47,129 bases of DNA, taken from assembly GCA_030427965.1 (NCBI GenBank), contig JAUICD010000024.1:1-47129 (forward strand), written 5' to 3'. Source of the stretch: Bdellovibrionia bacterium. GTDB taxonomy: Bacteria > Bdellovibrionota > Bdellovibrionia > Bdellovibrionales > JAUICD01. Positions 16,853 through 26,400 of this stretch are shown here, one piece after another; the first letter of the stretch is position 1, and the number at the start of each line of letters is the position of its first letter. The notes below the pieces were generated by a model, which saw nothing but the letters and a program-made list of their open reading frames with translations, searched no databases and was not told the DNA's origin. The position numbers and the translations under genes are program-made.

Positions 16853-19459
16853 TTACTCGCACTTACTACTTCCACAGTCCAAACAAGTGAAACAACCCTC
16901 TTGTAGTTTGATGTTGCCACTTTTGCAGTCGCTACATTTAAAAGCCGTGATATCTGTCACATATTTCTTAAGCGTTCGTGCAATCGCTTTTGCAAAAGAT
17001 GTGATGTTTCCCTCAGCTTTGATCAGTTGAGAAACAATAAACTCGATATCAGCTCCATGCCTGAGTGAAACAGAAATCATCCGAGTGAGAGATTCCTGTT
17101 CGTCTGATTCAAAAAACATACTGATGTCACTTAAAACCCAACCGTCTTCTGTTTCAAGATTGTAGATTCCTGACTTTTCTTTTACGAGCTTTCCCTTTTT
17201 TAGCATGGCAGGAAGGTGAAGACGACTTTGCTTCATTGCAAAAACCTCATAAGGATCTTCATCCAATAACCCCACAAGCACCACCCACTTCTGACCTGAA
17301 GTTGTCAGATGATGGATATCACAGTCGAGTTTCTTAGGTCTTGCCGCAGCCTTTGTACGAGGGATGCCCTTTTTTAATTCTTGATCTGCAGAACTCTCTC
17401 CCGAAAGAACAGTGGTCATTGTACCCTCTCTATAGGAGGTACACCCCTTGACAGTTCCTGTTTTGTAAACTTCAAAATAAAGTCTTTTGAAATCTTCGTA
17501 AGGATAATCTGCTGGAATGTTTACGGTCTTGGACATAGCAGAGTCGATATGCTTAGAAAAAACTTTCATCGTCTGAATATGATCATCAATATTCAAATCA
17601 TAAGTTGTTGCCGACCATTCTGCCTTAGGCTCCCACTCCCCTTTGGATTCAAGGTATCTGACAGCATAATCCCTGACTTTTGATTCCTTTAAAAGACCGC
17701 GAGAGCGATCAAACTTCCAAACTTCATCACCAAACTTTGTAACAAGTAGGGTCTCATCCCCTTCTTTTGCCCAATTCCAATCTGTTTCAGGACCTGTCAA
17801 ATCAAAGGTCTTCAGTTCCCAATTTACGTTTTTGGGAACACCCATACCCTCTGGGGGGTAAGGTTGTATTGATGTTCTAGTGTAATCTGTCATAAAAATA
17901 GGTTCCAACCCACCTGAAACATTGTTTGCAAAAACAGAACTATTTCCCGTTGGCTGTATGGAGAGTAAGTGGCTATTGCGAGTTCCATGCTCTTTAATAA
18001 GATCTCTTGTCTCTGGTTGAAGTGTTTGAATAAACTCACCATCGAGATATTTTTCTCTATCAAAAAGCGTAAACGCCCCTTTCTCCTTGGCTAAGAGCGC
18101 AGAAGTTTTATAAGCTTCGTTTTTGATAAAATCACTCAATTCATCTGTTAATTTCAGTGCTTTCTCTGAACCATAGCGGACCTTCAACATCATTAAAGCT
18201 GATCCATACCCTAAAACACCAAGACCGATACGTCTTTTTGACTGAAGGTTTTCCTTTTGCTCCGGAAGGGGAACTTTTGTCTTGTCATTCACATTGTCCA
18301 TAAAACGAACAGCAGTACGAATGACCTCTTTTAGTTTGTCATAGTCCCAATTTCCTTTTTTGTAATCTACAAATTGAGTCAAATTGAGCGAGCCAAGAAG
18401 ACAGCACCCCCCAACAGGAAGCACTTGCTCCCCACAAGGGTTTGTCGCATTGATATGCTCTGCATAGTACAGGTTGTTCAAACGATTGATTGTATCATTA
18501 AACAAAATTCCAGGCTCATTTCGATTGAACGCGGATTTCATAATCAAGTCCCAGAGCTCATTGGCATTTTCAAAACGCTTGAAGACTGTGACAGGAAACC
18601 CCTTTTCTTTCCAAGATTTTAAATTCCCATCCCAATATTTTTTATACTCCTCTTTTGCATTTTGATAATCTGGAAATTCCAAGTTCCAAGGTGAACCCTT
18701 TTTTACAGCCTCCATAAACTCATCTGAAACAAGAACAGACATGTTAAACTTAGTAAGTCTTCCCGGTGTTTGCTTTGCTGTTATAAATTCTTCTATGTCA
18801 GGGTGAAAAACAGAAAGGGTCACCATCTGTGCGCCTTTACGAATTTTCTTTTTCCCTTTCTCTGTTTTTTTCTTAAACCCGCTTCCAGCTGTAATAACAG
18901 AGCTCTGTGTATCCCACATTTCTAAGATTTTAACCGTACCTGGGGAGTCACCACCAATTCCTTCAACGTAAGCACCTCGTGGGCGAAGAGCATCGACGCA
19001 AAAGCCATATCCCCCTTCAGACTTTAAAATCAAAGCCTGTCTACGAAGCTCATCCATGATACTTTCCATGGAATCTTGATTCTCACCGCGAAAGCCACTT
19101 ACAAAACAATTGATGTAAGTTGTTCCCTTTAAACCAGTTCCAGCATTGGAAGTGATACGTCCACCAGGAACAAATTTAAAGTCCTCAAGAATATCTAAAA
19201 ACCTTTTTGTCCAAAAATCTCGAAGCTCTGGTTTTTCTACAGAGGCCAAATCCTTCGCCATTGCTAAATGACGATCATTGATGTCGTTTTCATCTTCATA
19301 TTTATAGGTCAGTTCAAAAACTTCTTTAGAAAAGTCATCTGTAAACTGCGTATTGCGTTTTAGAATAACAGCTTCTGACTTTGGGATATCTGTGTCACTT
19401 GGAATTTTCTTAGCACCTTTTTTGGTGAGAGTTTCAGCACAATCATAATCCATATTCAT
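16853..19459 (-). CDS. nrdJ: Adenosylcobalamin-dependent (class II) ribonucleoside-diphosphate reductase
   Basis: 868 residues. It reduces ribonucleotides to deoxyribonucleotides using a B12-generated radical and needs no oxygen. Seen: the substrate-site region GRITSNAGTG, TYINCFVSG (first redox Cys), the finger-loop motif NATNPCGEQVLPVGGC (radical Cys), GVLGYGSALM, the phosphate loop PTGNSSVFANNVSGGLEP, KGCTSYREG, and a C-terminal Cys-rich tail (CSDCKSG and CFTCLDCGSSKC) for disulfide exchange or zinc. There is no R2 partner beside it, as expected for class II. ATG 19459 has GGAGAG 5 nt upstream. It is divergent from the PLP decarboxylase. A half-match to an NrdR box lies near 19501-19512; it is too weak to call. 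Confidence 0.95.
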   Translation of the reverse strand: MNMDYDCAETLTKKGAKKIPSDTDIPKSEAVILKRNTQFTDDFSKEVFELTYKYEDENDINDRHLAMAKDLASVEKPELRDFWTKRFLDILEDFKFVPGGRITSNAGTGLKGTTYINCFVSGFRGENQDSMESIMDELRRQALILKSEGGYGFCVDALRPRGAYVEGIGGDSPGTVKILEMWDTQSSVITAGSGFKKKTEKGKKKIRKGAQMVTLSVFHPDIEEFITAKQTPGRLTKFNMSVLVSDEFMEAVKKGSPWNLEFPDYQNAKEEYKKYWDGNLKSWKEKGFPVTVFKRFENANELWDLIMKSAFNRNEPGILFNDTINRLNNLYYAEHINATNPCGEQVLPVGGCCLLGSLNLTQFVDYKKGNWDYDKLKEVIRTAVRFMDNVNDKTKVPLPEQKENLQSKRRIGLGVLGYGSALMMLKVRYGSEKALKLTDELSDFIKNEAYKTSALLAKEKGAFTLFDREKYLDGEFIQTLQPETRDLIKEHGTRNSHLLSIQPTGNSSVFANNVSGGLEPIFMTDYTRTSIQPYPPEGMGVPKNVNWELKTFDLTGPETDWNWAKEGDETLLVTKFGDEVWKFDRSRGLLKESKVRDYAVRYLESKGEWEPKAEWSATTYDLNIDDHIQTMKVFSKHIDSAMSKTVNIPADYPYEDFKRLYFEVYKTGTVKGCTSYREGTMTTVLSGESSADQELKKGIPRTKAAARPKKLDCDIHHLTTSGQKWVVLVGLLDEDPYEVFAMKQSRLHLPAMLKKGKLVKEKSGIYNLETEDGWVLSDISMFFESDEQESLTRMISVSLRHGADIEFIVSQLIKAEGNITSFAKAIARTLKKYVTDITAFKCSDCKSGNIKLQEGCFTCLDCGSSKCE

Positions 19460-19584
19460 GATTTCTCTCCGCTTCTTTTAATGTTGTCTCTAGATGTCTT
19501 TCACAATATATTACCTAAAATAGATCAGGATAGCGGCAACTGGACAAGTCAAATTTTGCCAAATTTTCTGAGGATGAAATTACC

Positions 19585-21357
19585 ATGACAAGAAACGATG
19601 ACGTTAGCATCGAACCGTTTTTTCTTGGACCTAAATCAGAAAATGAGTACTGGGTTCGAGAAAAAATCCAATCTGTCTTAGACCACTGGTTTCAGTGGAG
19701 AAAGTCCCTTTTTATTGAAGACCCCCCTGCCATTGGCCAATCTCAACTGGAGTCTGGGGACTATAAGTCAAAAAGGGACACTATTACGCAGACGCTTTCT
19801 GAGTTGAACGAACTGCTAAAAGCTGAGACCCCCAAATATACACCGCGATATATTGGTCACATGGTGTCTGAAGTTTCTTTGCCAGCAATATTAGGACATT
19901 TTTCAGCTCTGCTACACAACCCCAACAACACCTCCAAAGAGGTGGCCCGTGTGGGGAGCCTTATCGAGAATCAGGGAATCAACCTCCTTCTCAATCTGGT
20001 CGGGTTTGAAGAAAAACCAGGACGTGGCCACTTCACTTCAGGGGGGACAGTTGCCAATTTTGAGGCCATTTGGCGTGCGCGTTTTCGTATGGACCACTGG
20101 CTGAGCCTCGCCTTATTTTTAAAAGCAGAGCGGCATCAAGATTTTGATCTCTTTAGAAGTAGTCACATGGGTTGGGACAAATACCACTCCCTTGTAAGTC
20201 AGCACGGTATCGATTTTGAAAAGAGTCGGAAATACAGCTTGGCCGCAGGAAACCCTTGGAGAGTTTCAAATCTGATAAGCCAGGAGACCTCAACTGACTT
20301 TGAGGGTCCCATCATGCTCATACCAGGGAATAAACATTTCTCTTGGCAAAAAGGCTGCAACCTTTTTGGGTTTGGAGAAGAGGCTCTTTGGAGCATCCCC
20401 CTAGATGAACAAGGGAAATTGGACTGTGCGGCCCTAAAAACCCTTATTGAAAAAGCTCATAGAGAATCACGCCCCATCATTATGGTTGTGAGTGTCGCAG
20501 GGACAACTGAGACAGGTGAAATTGATCCCATACATAAGGTTCAAGATATTCTAGATAATTTTAAAAAAGAAAACGATTGGGATATTTGGCACCATGTTGA
20601 TGCCGCCTACGGCGGATTTATGTGTTCACTTTGTCACAATCCCCAAAAAACTGATGGGGTTGTGGCAAAAGAACAGCTCTCAGCACTAAAGGGGATATCT
20701 CGCTCTAGCTCTGTCACTTTAGATCCTCATAAGTTGGGATACATCCCCTATTCCTGCGGAGCTTTTCTCGTTCCCAATGAACAAAACTACGCTGTTTCCA
20801 AGTTTAAAGCTCCATATTTAAATCAAGAAGAAATCGATCACGACAAATGGTCTTGCACAATTGAAGGATCAAGAACGGCATCTGGCGCTGCGGCAACATG
20901 GCTCACTGGAAAGACTCTTGGATTTACAAGCGAAGAGTTTGCTCAACTTATCCTCGATTCATTTTTAGCATGCCGCCACTTTAAAGAGGAACTTGAAAAA
21001 GAATGTCCTTTTATTTACCCCCTTCACCCTACAGAAACAAACATTCTGTGCTTTTCAATGGCTGAGGAGGGCGACACACTTTCCACTTCCAATAAAAGAA
21101 CATCTGCACTTTTTGAGCGTATCTCAAAAGGACCCAACTTTGCTGTTTCAAAGACAGTTCTTCACAAAAAAGATTATGTAAAAATGATCGATTCCCATGT
21201 GACACAATTCTCAGGAGAAAGTGATGACGAGTACCTGTACCTAATCCGCTGTGTTTTTATGAATCCTTTTTGGAGAAACCCAGAGATTGGCAAAAAATTG
21301 CGATCTGAGTTTATCAAAGAGGTTTGGGCTCATAAAAAAGAAATCCACATCTCATGA
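19585..21357 (+). CDS. PLP-dependent group II amino-acid decarboxylase-like protein
   Basis: 590 residues, longer than GadB (about 465). Group II decarboxylase hallmarks: HFTSGGTVANFEAIWRAR (PLP phosphate and substrate side), VVSVAGTTETGEIDPIH, HVDAAYGGFM (the Asp that contacts the PLP ring), and TLDPHKLGYIPYSCGAFLV with the Schiff-base Lys. N-terminal residues 1-90 form the dimer segment with PRYIGHMVSE. The substrate (Glu, Asp, Tyr or other) cannot be read from the sequence. GAGGA precedes the ATG by 9-10 nt. Its stop overlaps the start of the hemerythrin-like gene (ATGA at 21354-21357), so the two are co-translated. Confidence 0.88.
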   Translation: MTRNDDVSIEPFFLGPKSENEYWVREKIQSVLDHWFQWRKSLFIEDPPAIGQSQLESGDYKSKRDTITQTLSELNELLKAETPKYTPRYIGHMVSEVSLPAILGHFSALLHNPNNTSKEVARVGSLIENQGINLLLNLVGFEEKPGRGHFTSGGTVANFEAIWRARFRMDHWLSLALFLKAERHQDFDLFRSSHMGWDKYHSLVSQHGIDFEKSRKYSLAAGNPWRVSNLISQETSTDFEGPIMLIPGNKHFSWQKGCNLFGFGEEALWSIPLDEQGKLDCAALKTLIEKAHRESRPIIMVVSVAGTTETGEIDPIHKVQDILDNFKKENDWDIWHHVDAAYGGFMCSLCHNPQKTDGVVAKEQLSALKGISRSSSVTLDPHKLGYIPYSCGAFLVPNEQNYAVSKFKAPYLNQEEIDHDKWSCTIEGSRTASGAAATWLTGKTLGFTSEEFAQLILDSFLACRHFKEELEKECPFIYPLHPTETNILCFSMAEEGDTLSTSNKRTSALFERISKGPNFAVSKTVLHKKDYVKMIDSHVTQFSGESDDEYLYLIRCVFMNPFWRNPEIGKKLRSEFIKEVWAHKKEIHIS

Positions 21358-21647
21358 AACTCTTTAAGGAACTTAAAAATGAACACATCATCATTCTTGA
21401 GTTTTTGACCTATTTTGAAGAGATGATAAAAACATTAACTTCAGACTCCAAACAGTTCTGCAAAAAAGACTTTGAATTGTCTTTTCGATTTATTCAAAAC
21501 TTTGTCGACAAACTCCACCATGGAAAAGAAGAGATCGCTCTCTTTCCACTTGCCTATGAAGCCCAACTTCTTAGGGGAGGTGGACGAACCGTTTGGACTC
21601 ATGGAACAGTGGTCTCGATACGAAATCCATTACAGAACAAGCTATGA
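21354..21647 (+). CDS. Hemerythrin-like (HHE) protein, C-terminally short or frameshifted
   Basis: 97 residues. LKNEHIIILEFL (first-helix His) and FVDKLHHGKEEIALFPLAYE (HHxxE ligand cluster) match the first two helices of bacterial hemerythrin-like HHE proteins, which bind a di-iron centre and O2 or NO. The usual fourth-helix H..xxR segment is missing. After GGG the frame runs into RTVWTHGTVVS and ends, while family members continue to about 150-190 residues. A frameshift near 21565-21590 or a true truncation is likely. It is coupled by ATGA to the decarboxylase and lies 108 bp before hemN. Confidence 0.6.
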   Translation: MKLFKELKNEHIIILEFLTYFEEMIKTLTSDSKQFCKKDFELSFRFIQNFVDKLHHGKEEIALFPLAYEAQLLRGGGRTVWTHGTVVSIRNPLQNKL

Positions 21648-21755
21648 GTGATCTCAGTTTTTTGAAAGAAAAATACTGTCCATAAATCCAAAGAAATAAC
21701 CTTTGTCTTGTCCCCTATCCCTTGATAGGACATCTTCAAGAGAAAGAGACATACT

Positions 21756-23120
21756 ATGCAAAAGCCATTTCATGATTTGTTTCAAAAATACGATGTTCCT
21801 GGGCCTCGTTATACAAGCTACCCCACTGTTCCTAGCTGGGGAAATGACCCTCTTGAACAAAACCAATGGTTTCAATCTCTAGAAACATCTATTGAACAGA
21901 AAAACTCGGATGGATTTGGTATCTATATTCACATTCCTTTTTGTCAAAAACTCTGCCTCTACTGTGGATGTCATAAAATTATCCGAAAAAACGACTCCTG
22001 GAATAAAAGGTATATTGAAGCTCTTCTCTCTGAATGGAAAATGTACAAGAGCCAAATCTCTCACTGGCCTGAACTCATAGAACTTCACTTGGGAGGAGGA
22101 ACGCCAACATTTTTTTCCCCAGAAGAACTGAAATCCCTTATCCTCCCTATTCTTGAAGAGATTTCTCTTTCAAAGAACTTTGATTTTTCATTTGAAGCAG
22201 ATCCTCGAGTGACATCTCAAGAGCATCTCCAAGTCCTATTTGATTTAGGTTTCCGTCGCCTCAGTCTTGGAGTTCAGGATTTTGATCCTCTTGTTCAAAA
22301 AACAATCTCTCGTGAGCAATCTTTTGATCAAGTTCGAGAACTGACTGAATTTGCACGAAAGATCGGTTACAAAAGTATAAATCATGATTTGATTTATGGC
22401 TTACCTAAACAAACACCTAAGTCCATCCAATCCACAATTCAACAGATACGACAGCTCAAGCCTGATCGAATTGCCTTTTACTCCTATGCCTATGTCCCTC
22501 AAGTTGCAAAGCAACAGAGAGTATTTAAACTTGAAGACATTCCTCAAGGAGGCGACAAAAGACAACTCTTTGAACTAGGACGCGAACTCTTGCTGGCAGA
22601 GGGTTACGATGAACTTGGAATGGATCATTTTTCATTGCCAACAGATGATTTATCAAAAGCGCATCGAGAGAAAACACTACATCGCAATTTTATGGGCTAC
22701 GTGCCTTATCATGTTAACCCCTTAATTGGTCTTGGCGCTTCTTCCATTGGAGATTCAGGCTCAGCCTACTCACAAAACGAAAAAGACATCAAAACCTACA
22801 TGGATAAAATAGAAAGCAAAGAACTCCCTCTCTTTCGTGGATATCAGTTGAGTCAGAAAGATCGAATTATCAAGGAACGTATCCTAGAACTTATGACTCA
22901 GTTTCAACTCACTTATGAAGATGAGTTCAAAAATATTGAAGAATTTGATTCCATAAAAAAGAATTTCAAAAACTTTTCAGAAGATGGCCTCTTGGAGTTT
23001 ACTGAGAATGGATTTGAACTCACAGATATAGGAAAGTGTTTTGCAAGAAATGTCGCCATGTCTTTGGATATTCGATTACCAAAAAAAACCTCAACACCAG
23101 TCTTTAGCCGCTCTATATGA
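21756..23120 (+). CDS. hemN: Oxygen-independent coproporphyrinogen III oxidase (radical SAM)
   Basis: 454 residues, full length for HemN. YDVPGPRYTSYPTVP near the N-terminus and CQKLCLYCGC (Cys63, 67, 70 and 72) form the HemN radical-SAM cluster motif. HLGGGTPTFFSPEEL, SFEADPR, RRLSLGVQDFD, HDLIYGLPKQT and GLGASSIGD follow in order. It converts coproporphyrinogen III to protoporphyrinogen IX without O2, in the cytoplasm. It follows the decarboxylase/hemerythrin pair on the same strand. A TTGAT half-site at 21722 is not a full FNR box. Confidence 0.95.
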   Translation: MQKPFHDLFQKYDVPGPRYTSYPTVPSWGNDPLEQNQWFQSLETSIEQKNSDGFGIYIHIPFCQKLCLYCGCHKIIRKNDSWNKRYIEALLSEWKMYKSQISHWPELIELHLGGGTPTFFSPEELKSLILPILEEISLSKNFDFSFEADPRVTSQEHLQVLFDLGFRRLSLGVQDFDPLVQKTISREQSFDQVRELTEFARKIGYKSINHDLIYGLPKQTPKSIQSTIQQIRQLKPDRIAFYSYAYVPQVAKQQRVFKLEDIPQGGDKRQLFELGRELLLAEGYDELGMDHFSLPTDDLSKAHREKTLHRNFMGYVPYHVNPLIGLGASSIGDSGSAYSQNEKDIKTYMDKIESKELPLFRGYQLSQKDRIIKERILELMTQFQLTYEDEFKNIEEFDSIKKNFKNFSEDGLLEFTENGFELTDIGKCFARNVAMSLDIRLPKKTSTPVFSRSI

Positions 23121-23286
23121 GTTTACACCACCGAACCTCTCTCACCACTTCCACCAATCAGCCTCTGAGAGATGTACCACTAGAGGTGTCGTAATTTTAA
23201 AAAAACATAACCAATATACCAGTGTAATTTATTGTAATAGTTTCAATAGATCGCATGGAAAACAAAAAAAAATAATGAAAATCAAA

Positions 23287-23310
23287 CTATTGCAATGCCT
23301 CTTGCAATAG
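23287..23310. repeat. Perfect 9-bp hairpin in an otherwise empty intergenic region
   Basis: CTATTGCAA (23287-23295) and TTGCAATAG (23302-23310) form a perfect stem with a 6-nt loop. The 288-bp gap between hemN and the next gene (23121-23408) holds no other gene-like frame that I can support. No U tract follows on the + strand, so it could be an operator or a weak hemN terminator. Confidence 0.4.
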
Positions 23311-23408
23311 TATTTAAGTCAATTCTGAGAACATATTTATAGAGTTTTGAACTGTAAATGTGGCTAAAGGCTTTATAGTGGTGCCAACTTTTGCCTGCAG
23401 GAGATTTC

Positions 23409-24734
23409 ATGAAGTACTTATTGATATCTATTTTATTTTTTGTTTCAGCATTTGCTCAAGCAGAACCAGATTATAAAAAAGCAGTAGAGATTCTTTACCC
23501 TCAAAGTACTGATGATCAGAGCTTTATGCAAAAGCTTTTTGACATAGTTGAAATCCATAAAACCCAAGACCCATTAATGGGAGGAAAAGGACCATCAGTT
23601 ACTGGTTTTGGTCTAAATAAACAGCCCATAGCTTTTATTATTAATGAAAGAGAGAAGCTTATTGATCTAGTTTTAATTAACTGGAACTTACCAGTATTTA
23701 GCGGTTTGGATATACACAGTGATCTTTCCGAAGCAATTGCTGCTAAAGCATATATTCTCAAGAATATTGATAAAAAATCTGTAGCGACTCAAGGTGAAAA
23801 CCATGATGAGCTTGCCAATTTTTCATATATAAATGGTTCAAATTTTATGGAAAAGCAAATAAAGGCTGATAATCCAGATATGATTATCTCCGAAGAGTTC
23901 TTAAATTGGAAGCCACACCCAGACTACATGGATAAAGCACACCCTTTGAGAGTTGCTCTGGATGGTCTAACACTGACTCTTTTGAATCCAAGCAAGGAAA
24001 AATTTTTTGATATATATGCAAGCCTCAGTGATGTGAATGCAATGGAAGCACTGCTGGAGTCACAGGGTGGTTATCTAAATACAATTTTAGGAATGATGGT
24101 TCATGAAGCTTTTCATGTTAAGGAAGGCAATGATAATATGCTCCAGAATGTGGCAAGAAGGTCAATTGATATTGATAGAAAAAAATTAGTTGAGCAACTT
24201 CAATCTGATAACAAGCTCAAGGCTCTTTTTGCATCATATATAAACATTGTCTTTAGTATTGGCGACTCTATTGGCGGCAGCAGTCAGCCTAACCTTTCAT
24301 TGATGGCTGACTTGCAGGTGGTTATCGATGAGATCAAGGATAAGTACAGTGATGCTTGGAAATTCATATGGGATTTTGAGTACACAGAAGGCTTTGCAGA
24401 ATATGTTTCTGCACAATCAATGGTAGCGGCGGGCATAACTTCGTTGCCAAAGCAGATAGAGTTTCAAAAAACAGATCCTTCAAACAATTTTGCATATAGA
24501 ACAGGCTCTATTGGTGGGCTTTATCTTTATTACCAATTGAAATCTATGCCATTTTCAAATGATGAGAGTCTGACTATGAGTGTTTGGGAGATTATTATTT
24601 CTCAGCAGGCAGTCCCTAAGTCAGACTATAAAATTGATGAGATTGTTGAGAGAAACTCTACTTCCTCAATTGACCTTAATAGTGAAATAGATAGAGTTGT
24701 TGAATATCTTATATCGACTGTTGAAAACCTTTAG
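23409..24734 (+). CDS. Secreted HExxH zincin-like protein
   Basis: 441 residues with a signal peptide (MKYLLISILFFVSAFAQA). The central motif LGMMVHEAFHVKEGN is an HExxH zinc site, and YTEGFAEYVSA about 90 residues downstream supplies a likely third ligand Glu in the ExxAEY context of gluzincins. No specific peptidase family is recognised. The N-terminal 180 residues look like an alpha/beta prodomain (KQPIAFIINEREKLIDLVLI). The start at 23409 has CAGGAG 5 nt upstream, and an ATG six codons earlier is less likely. It is probably exported to the periplasm or medium as a protease. It precedes a serine-hydrolase lipoprotein by 55 bp. Confidence 0.7.
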   Translation: MKYLLISILFFVSAFAQAEPDYKKAVEILYPQSTDDQSFMQKLFDIVEIHKTQDPLMGGKGPSVTGFGLNKQPIAFIINEREKLIDLVLINWNLPVFSGLDIHSDLSEAIAAKAYILKNIDKKSVATQGENHDELANFSYINGSNFMEKQIKADNPDMIISEEFLNWKPHPDYMDKAHPLRVALDGLTLTLLNPSKEKFFDIYASLSDVNAMEALLESQGGYLNTILGMMVHEAFHVKEGNDNMLQNVARRSIDIDRKKLVEQLQSDNKLKALFASYINIVFSIGDSIGGSSQPNLSLMADLQVVIDEIKDKYSDAWKFIWDFEYTEGFAEYVSAQSMVAAGITSLPKQIEFQKTDPSNNFAYRTGSIGGLYLYYQLKSMPFSNDESLTMSVWEIIISQQAVPKSDYKIDEIVERNSTSSIDLNSEIDRVVEYLISTVENL

Positions 24735-24789
24735 AAAAAACAACTCCACTTAAAACTTGGAGGTATTAAAAATTGCTTTGGAGGAAGCC

Positions 24790-26109
24790 GTGAAGTTCCT
24801 TGCTCTTACTCTATTCATTTTAAACATCATTTCTTGCTCTCATATTCAGACAGATAAAGTGAAAAATGCTGACAAAAAAGAGTTTAAACAGTTTGCCGAT
24901 TTTATTTGCTCAGCCATTTCTAAAAAACCCGCCTTTAAATATGAAGATCAATTTCACTTAAGCTTTCGGAAGGCCATCCCTTACAAGACAATGATCACCA
25001 CACTCTCTCAAATTCACAAAGAGTACGGAGTCTGTAGCGATGCTATCTCCATCACACTTGATGGGAAAAATGGAGAAGTGATTACAAACCACAGAAACAG
25101 TGTTCAATTGAAATTTTTGATGAACCTACTTAAAAATGGCAACAGTCATACAATCGCTGGACTCCGGTATACAGGGAAAATTACAGAGCCCGTCAAAATC
25201 AATGGCTATGAGGAACTGAAAAAAATCGCGAAGAAAAAAGCTGGAAGTTTTTCAATTCTCTTTAAAAAGATGAATGGAAAAGAAATATTTGATTTCAATG
25301 GTAATAAAAAACATGCGCTCGGGTCTGTCTTCAAACTCTATATACTGGCTTCTGTTCTTGAAAAGGTTGAATCCGGACAGTTAAAATGGAAACAGCGCTT
25401 TCATATCAAGAATGAGTTCAAATCACTTCCAAGTGGAGACATGCAAAACCTAAAAGAGGGAACGGAAGTCACAGTTCTAGAGCTTGCTTCAAAAATGATT
25501 TCTGTTAGCGACAATACGGCAACTGACCATCTACTTAGCATTGTTACAAAAAAATCCGTTGAAGCTTTAATGAAAACTGAAAAACTCAATAACTACTTAA
25601 AAGACAACTCTCCCTTTCTTTCTACCCTTGATATGTTTAAAACCAGGGGCTTCTTTGACAAGAACAATGTTAAAAACTACCTAAGCTCAGATCGAGAAGA
25701 AAGGACCCAACAGATTTCAAAAATCCCTTATAAGAACCCAGAAGATCTACTAAAGCGCTTAAGCACTTGGACTAGCCCTAAGTATATCAAAGAGATCGAG
25801 TGGTTTGCGACACCAAATGATATTTGTCGTTTGTATAACTGGATGGACAGGAAGAAGAGTAAACATCTAAGATCCATTCTTGGACAAAATACTCCATTCA
25901 TTGATTCAAAGAAAAGCAAGAGGTGGTCGTACGTGGGCTACAAGGGCGGAAGTGAACCAGGTGTTTTAGAAATGGCCTACTTATTAGAAGATAAAAAAGG
26001 AGAAACCTACTGCCTTTATATTGGGCAAAACCAAACACACCACTCTGTGAATCAAGAAAACTTTTTTGCTTTAGTAAAAGGAGTTCTCAGATTTCTAGAA
26101 GAGCAGTAA
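24790..26109 (+). CDS. Class A beta-lactamase-like serine hydrolase lipoprotein
   Basis: 439 residues starting at GTG 24790 with GGAGGA 5 nt upstream. The N-terminus is a lipoprotein signal ending in IISC (Cys16). The C-terminal 280 residues have the penicillin-binding fold: SVFK (nucleophile Ser about 179, SxxK), SVSDNTATDHL (SDN about 240-242) and YKGGSEPG in place of KTG. The N-terminal 130 residues resemble the cystatin-like domain found before this hydrolase type (KTMITTLSQIHKEYG). It may be a beta-lactamase, a D,D-peptidase or another esterase. The omega-loop Glu of true class A enzymes is not evident, so a beta-lactamase role is not assured. Confidence 0.82.
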   Translation: MKFLALTLFILNIISCSHIQTDKVKNADKKEFKQFADFICSAISKKPAFKYEDQFHLSFRKAIPYKTMITTLSQIHKEYGVCSDAISITLDGKNGEVITNHRNSVQLKFLMNLLKNGNSHTIAGLRYTGKITEPVKINGYEELKKIAKKKAGSFSILFKKMNGKEIFDFNGNKKHALGSVFKLYILASVLEKVESGQLKWKQRFHIKNEFKSLPSGDMQNLKEGTEVTVLELASKMISVSDNTATDHLLSIVTKKSVEALMKTEKLNNYLKDNSPFLSTLDMFKTRGFFDKNNVKNYLSSDREERTQQISKIPYKNPEDLLKRLSTWTSPKYIKEIEWFATPNDICRLYNWMDRKKSKHLRSILGQNTPFIDSKKSKRWSYVGYKGGSEPGVLEMAYLLEDKKGETYCLYIGQNQTHHSVNQENFFALVKGVLRFLEEQ

Positions 26110-26112
26110 GGG

Positions 26113-26400
26113 TCAAAAACCTTCGCGACTCACCCGCCTCGGCAAAGTCGCAAAGGGTGAATGACGGACTTTTGCTAAACTATTAACAATGCTGGCGACT
26201 TCCTGTTTCACTAAATATCTCAAGAACTTGATTAAGTGCTCTGAGTTACGCTGGCTTGCGTTGGGTTCTATTAGTTTGGCAAGGTTATGGCCGTATACGA
26301 CCACTGCAAGGCTCCACAATTCGGGTCCACATCGCTTCCAGAAGGTGGTATGGTGCTTCTCATGGCAAAACACATAGAAGACCCCATTCTTGATGAAATC
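26113..26400 (-). pseudogene. Possible 3' remnant of a transposase, unconfirmed
   Basis: An open minus-strand frame reads KRCGPELWSLAVVVYGHNLAKL and then a Lys/Arg-rich tail ending at 26113. The HNLxKL ending after a hydrophobic helix is reminiscent of the last helix of some DDE transposases. The frame overlaps the 5' end of the MNT gene and ends in the hairpin repeat at 26120-26156. Without a database search this could be a chance frame. The 240 bp between the serine hydrolase and the MNT gene hold nothing else. Confidence 0.25.
26115..26158 (-). repeat. 30-bp dispersed repeat, copy 1, within a terminator-like hairpin
   Basis: Positions 26129-26158 are identical over 30 bp to 31315-31344. 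CCTTCGCGACT (26120-26130) pairs with AGTCGCAAAGG (26146-26156), 11 bp with one G-U pair on the minus strand, where it is followed by five U (26119-26115). It therefore looks like a minus-strand intrinsic terminator that is also part of a repeated element. Confidence 0.7.

Noticed and set aside
19499..19514. NrdR box upstream of nrdJ
   Set aside because: The left half CACAATATAT fits, but the right half does not, and no second box was found at the usual distance.
19460..19584. B12 riboswitch for nrdJ
   Set aside because: The 125-bp divergent gap is too short for a cobalamin aptamer plus expression platform, and no B12-box was seen.
21722..21735. FNR-like site before hemN
   Set aside because: Only the TTGAT half matches; the second half-site (ATCAA) is absent at the right spacing.
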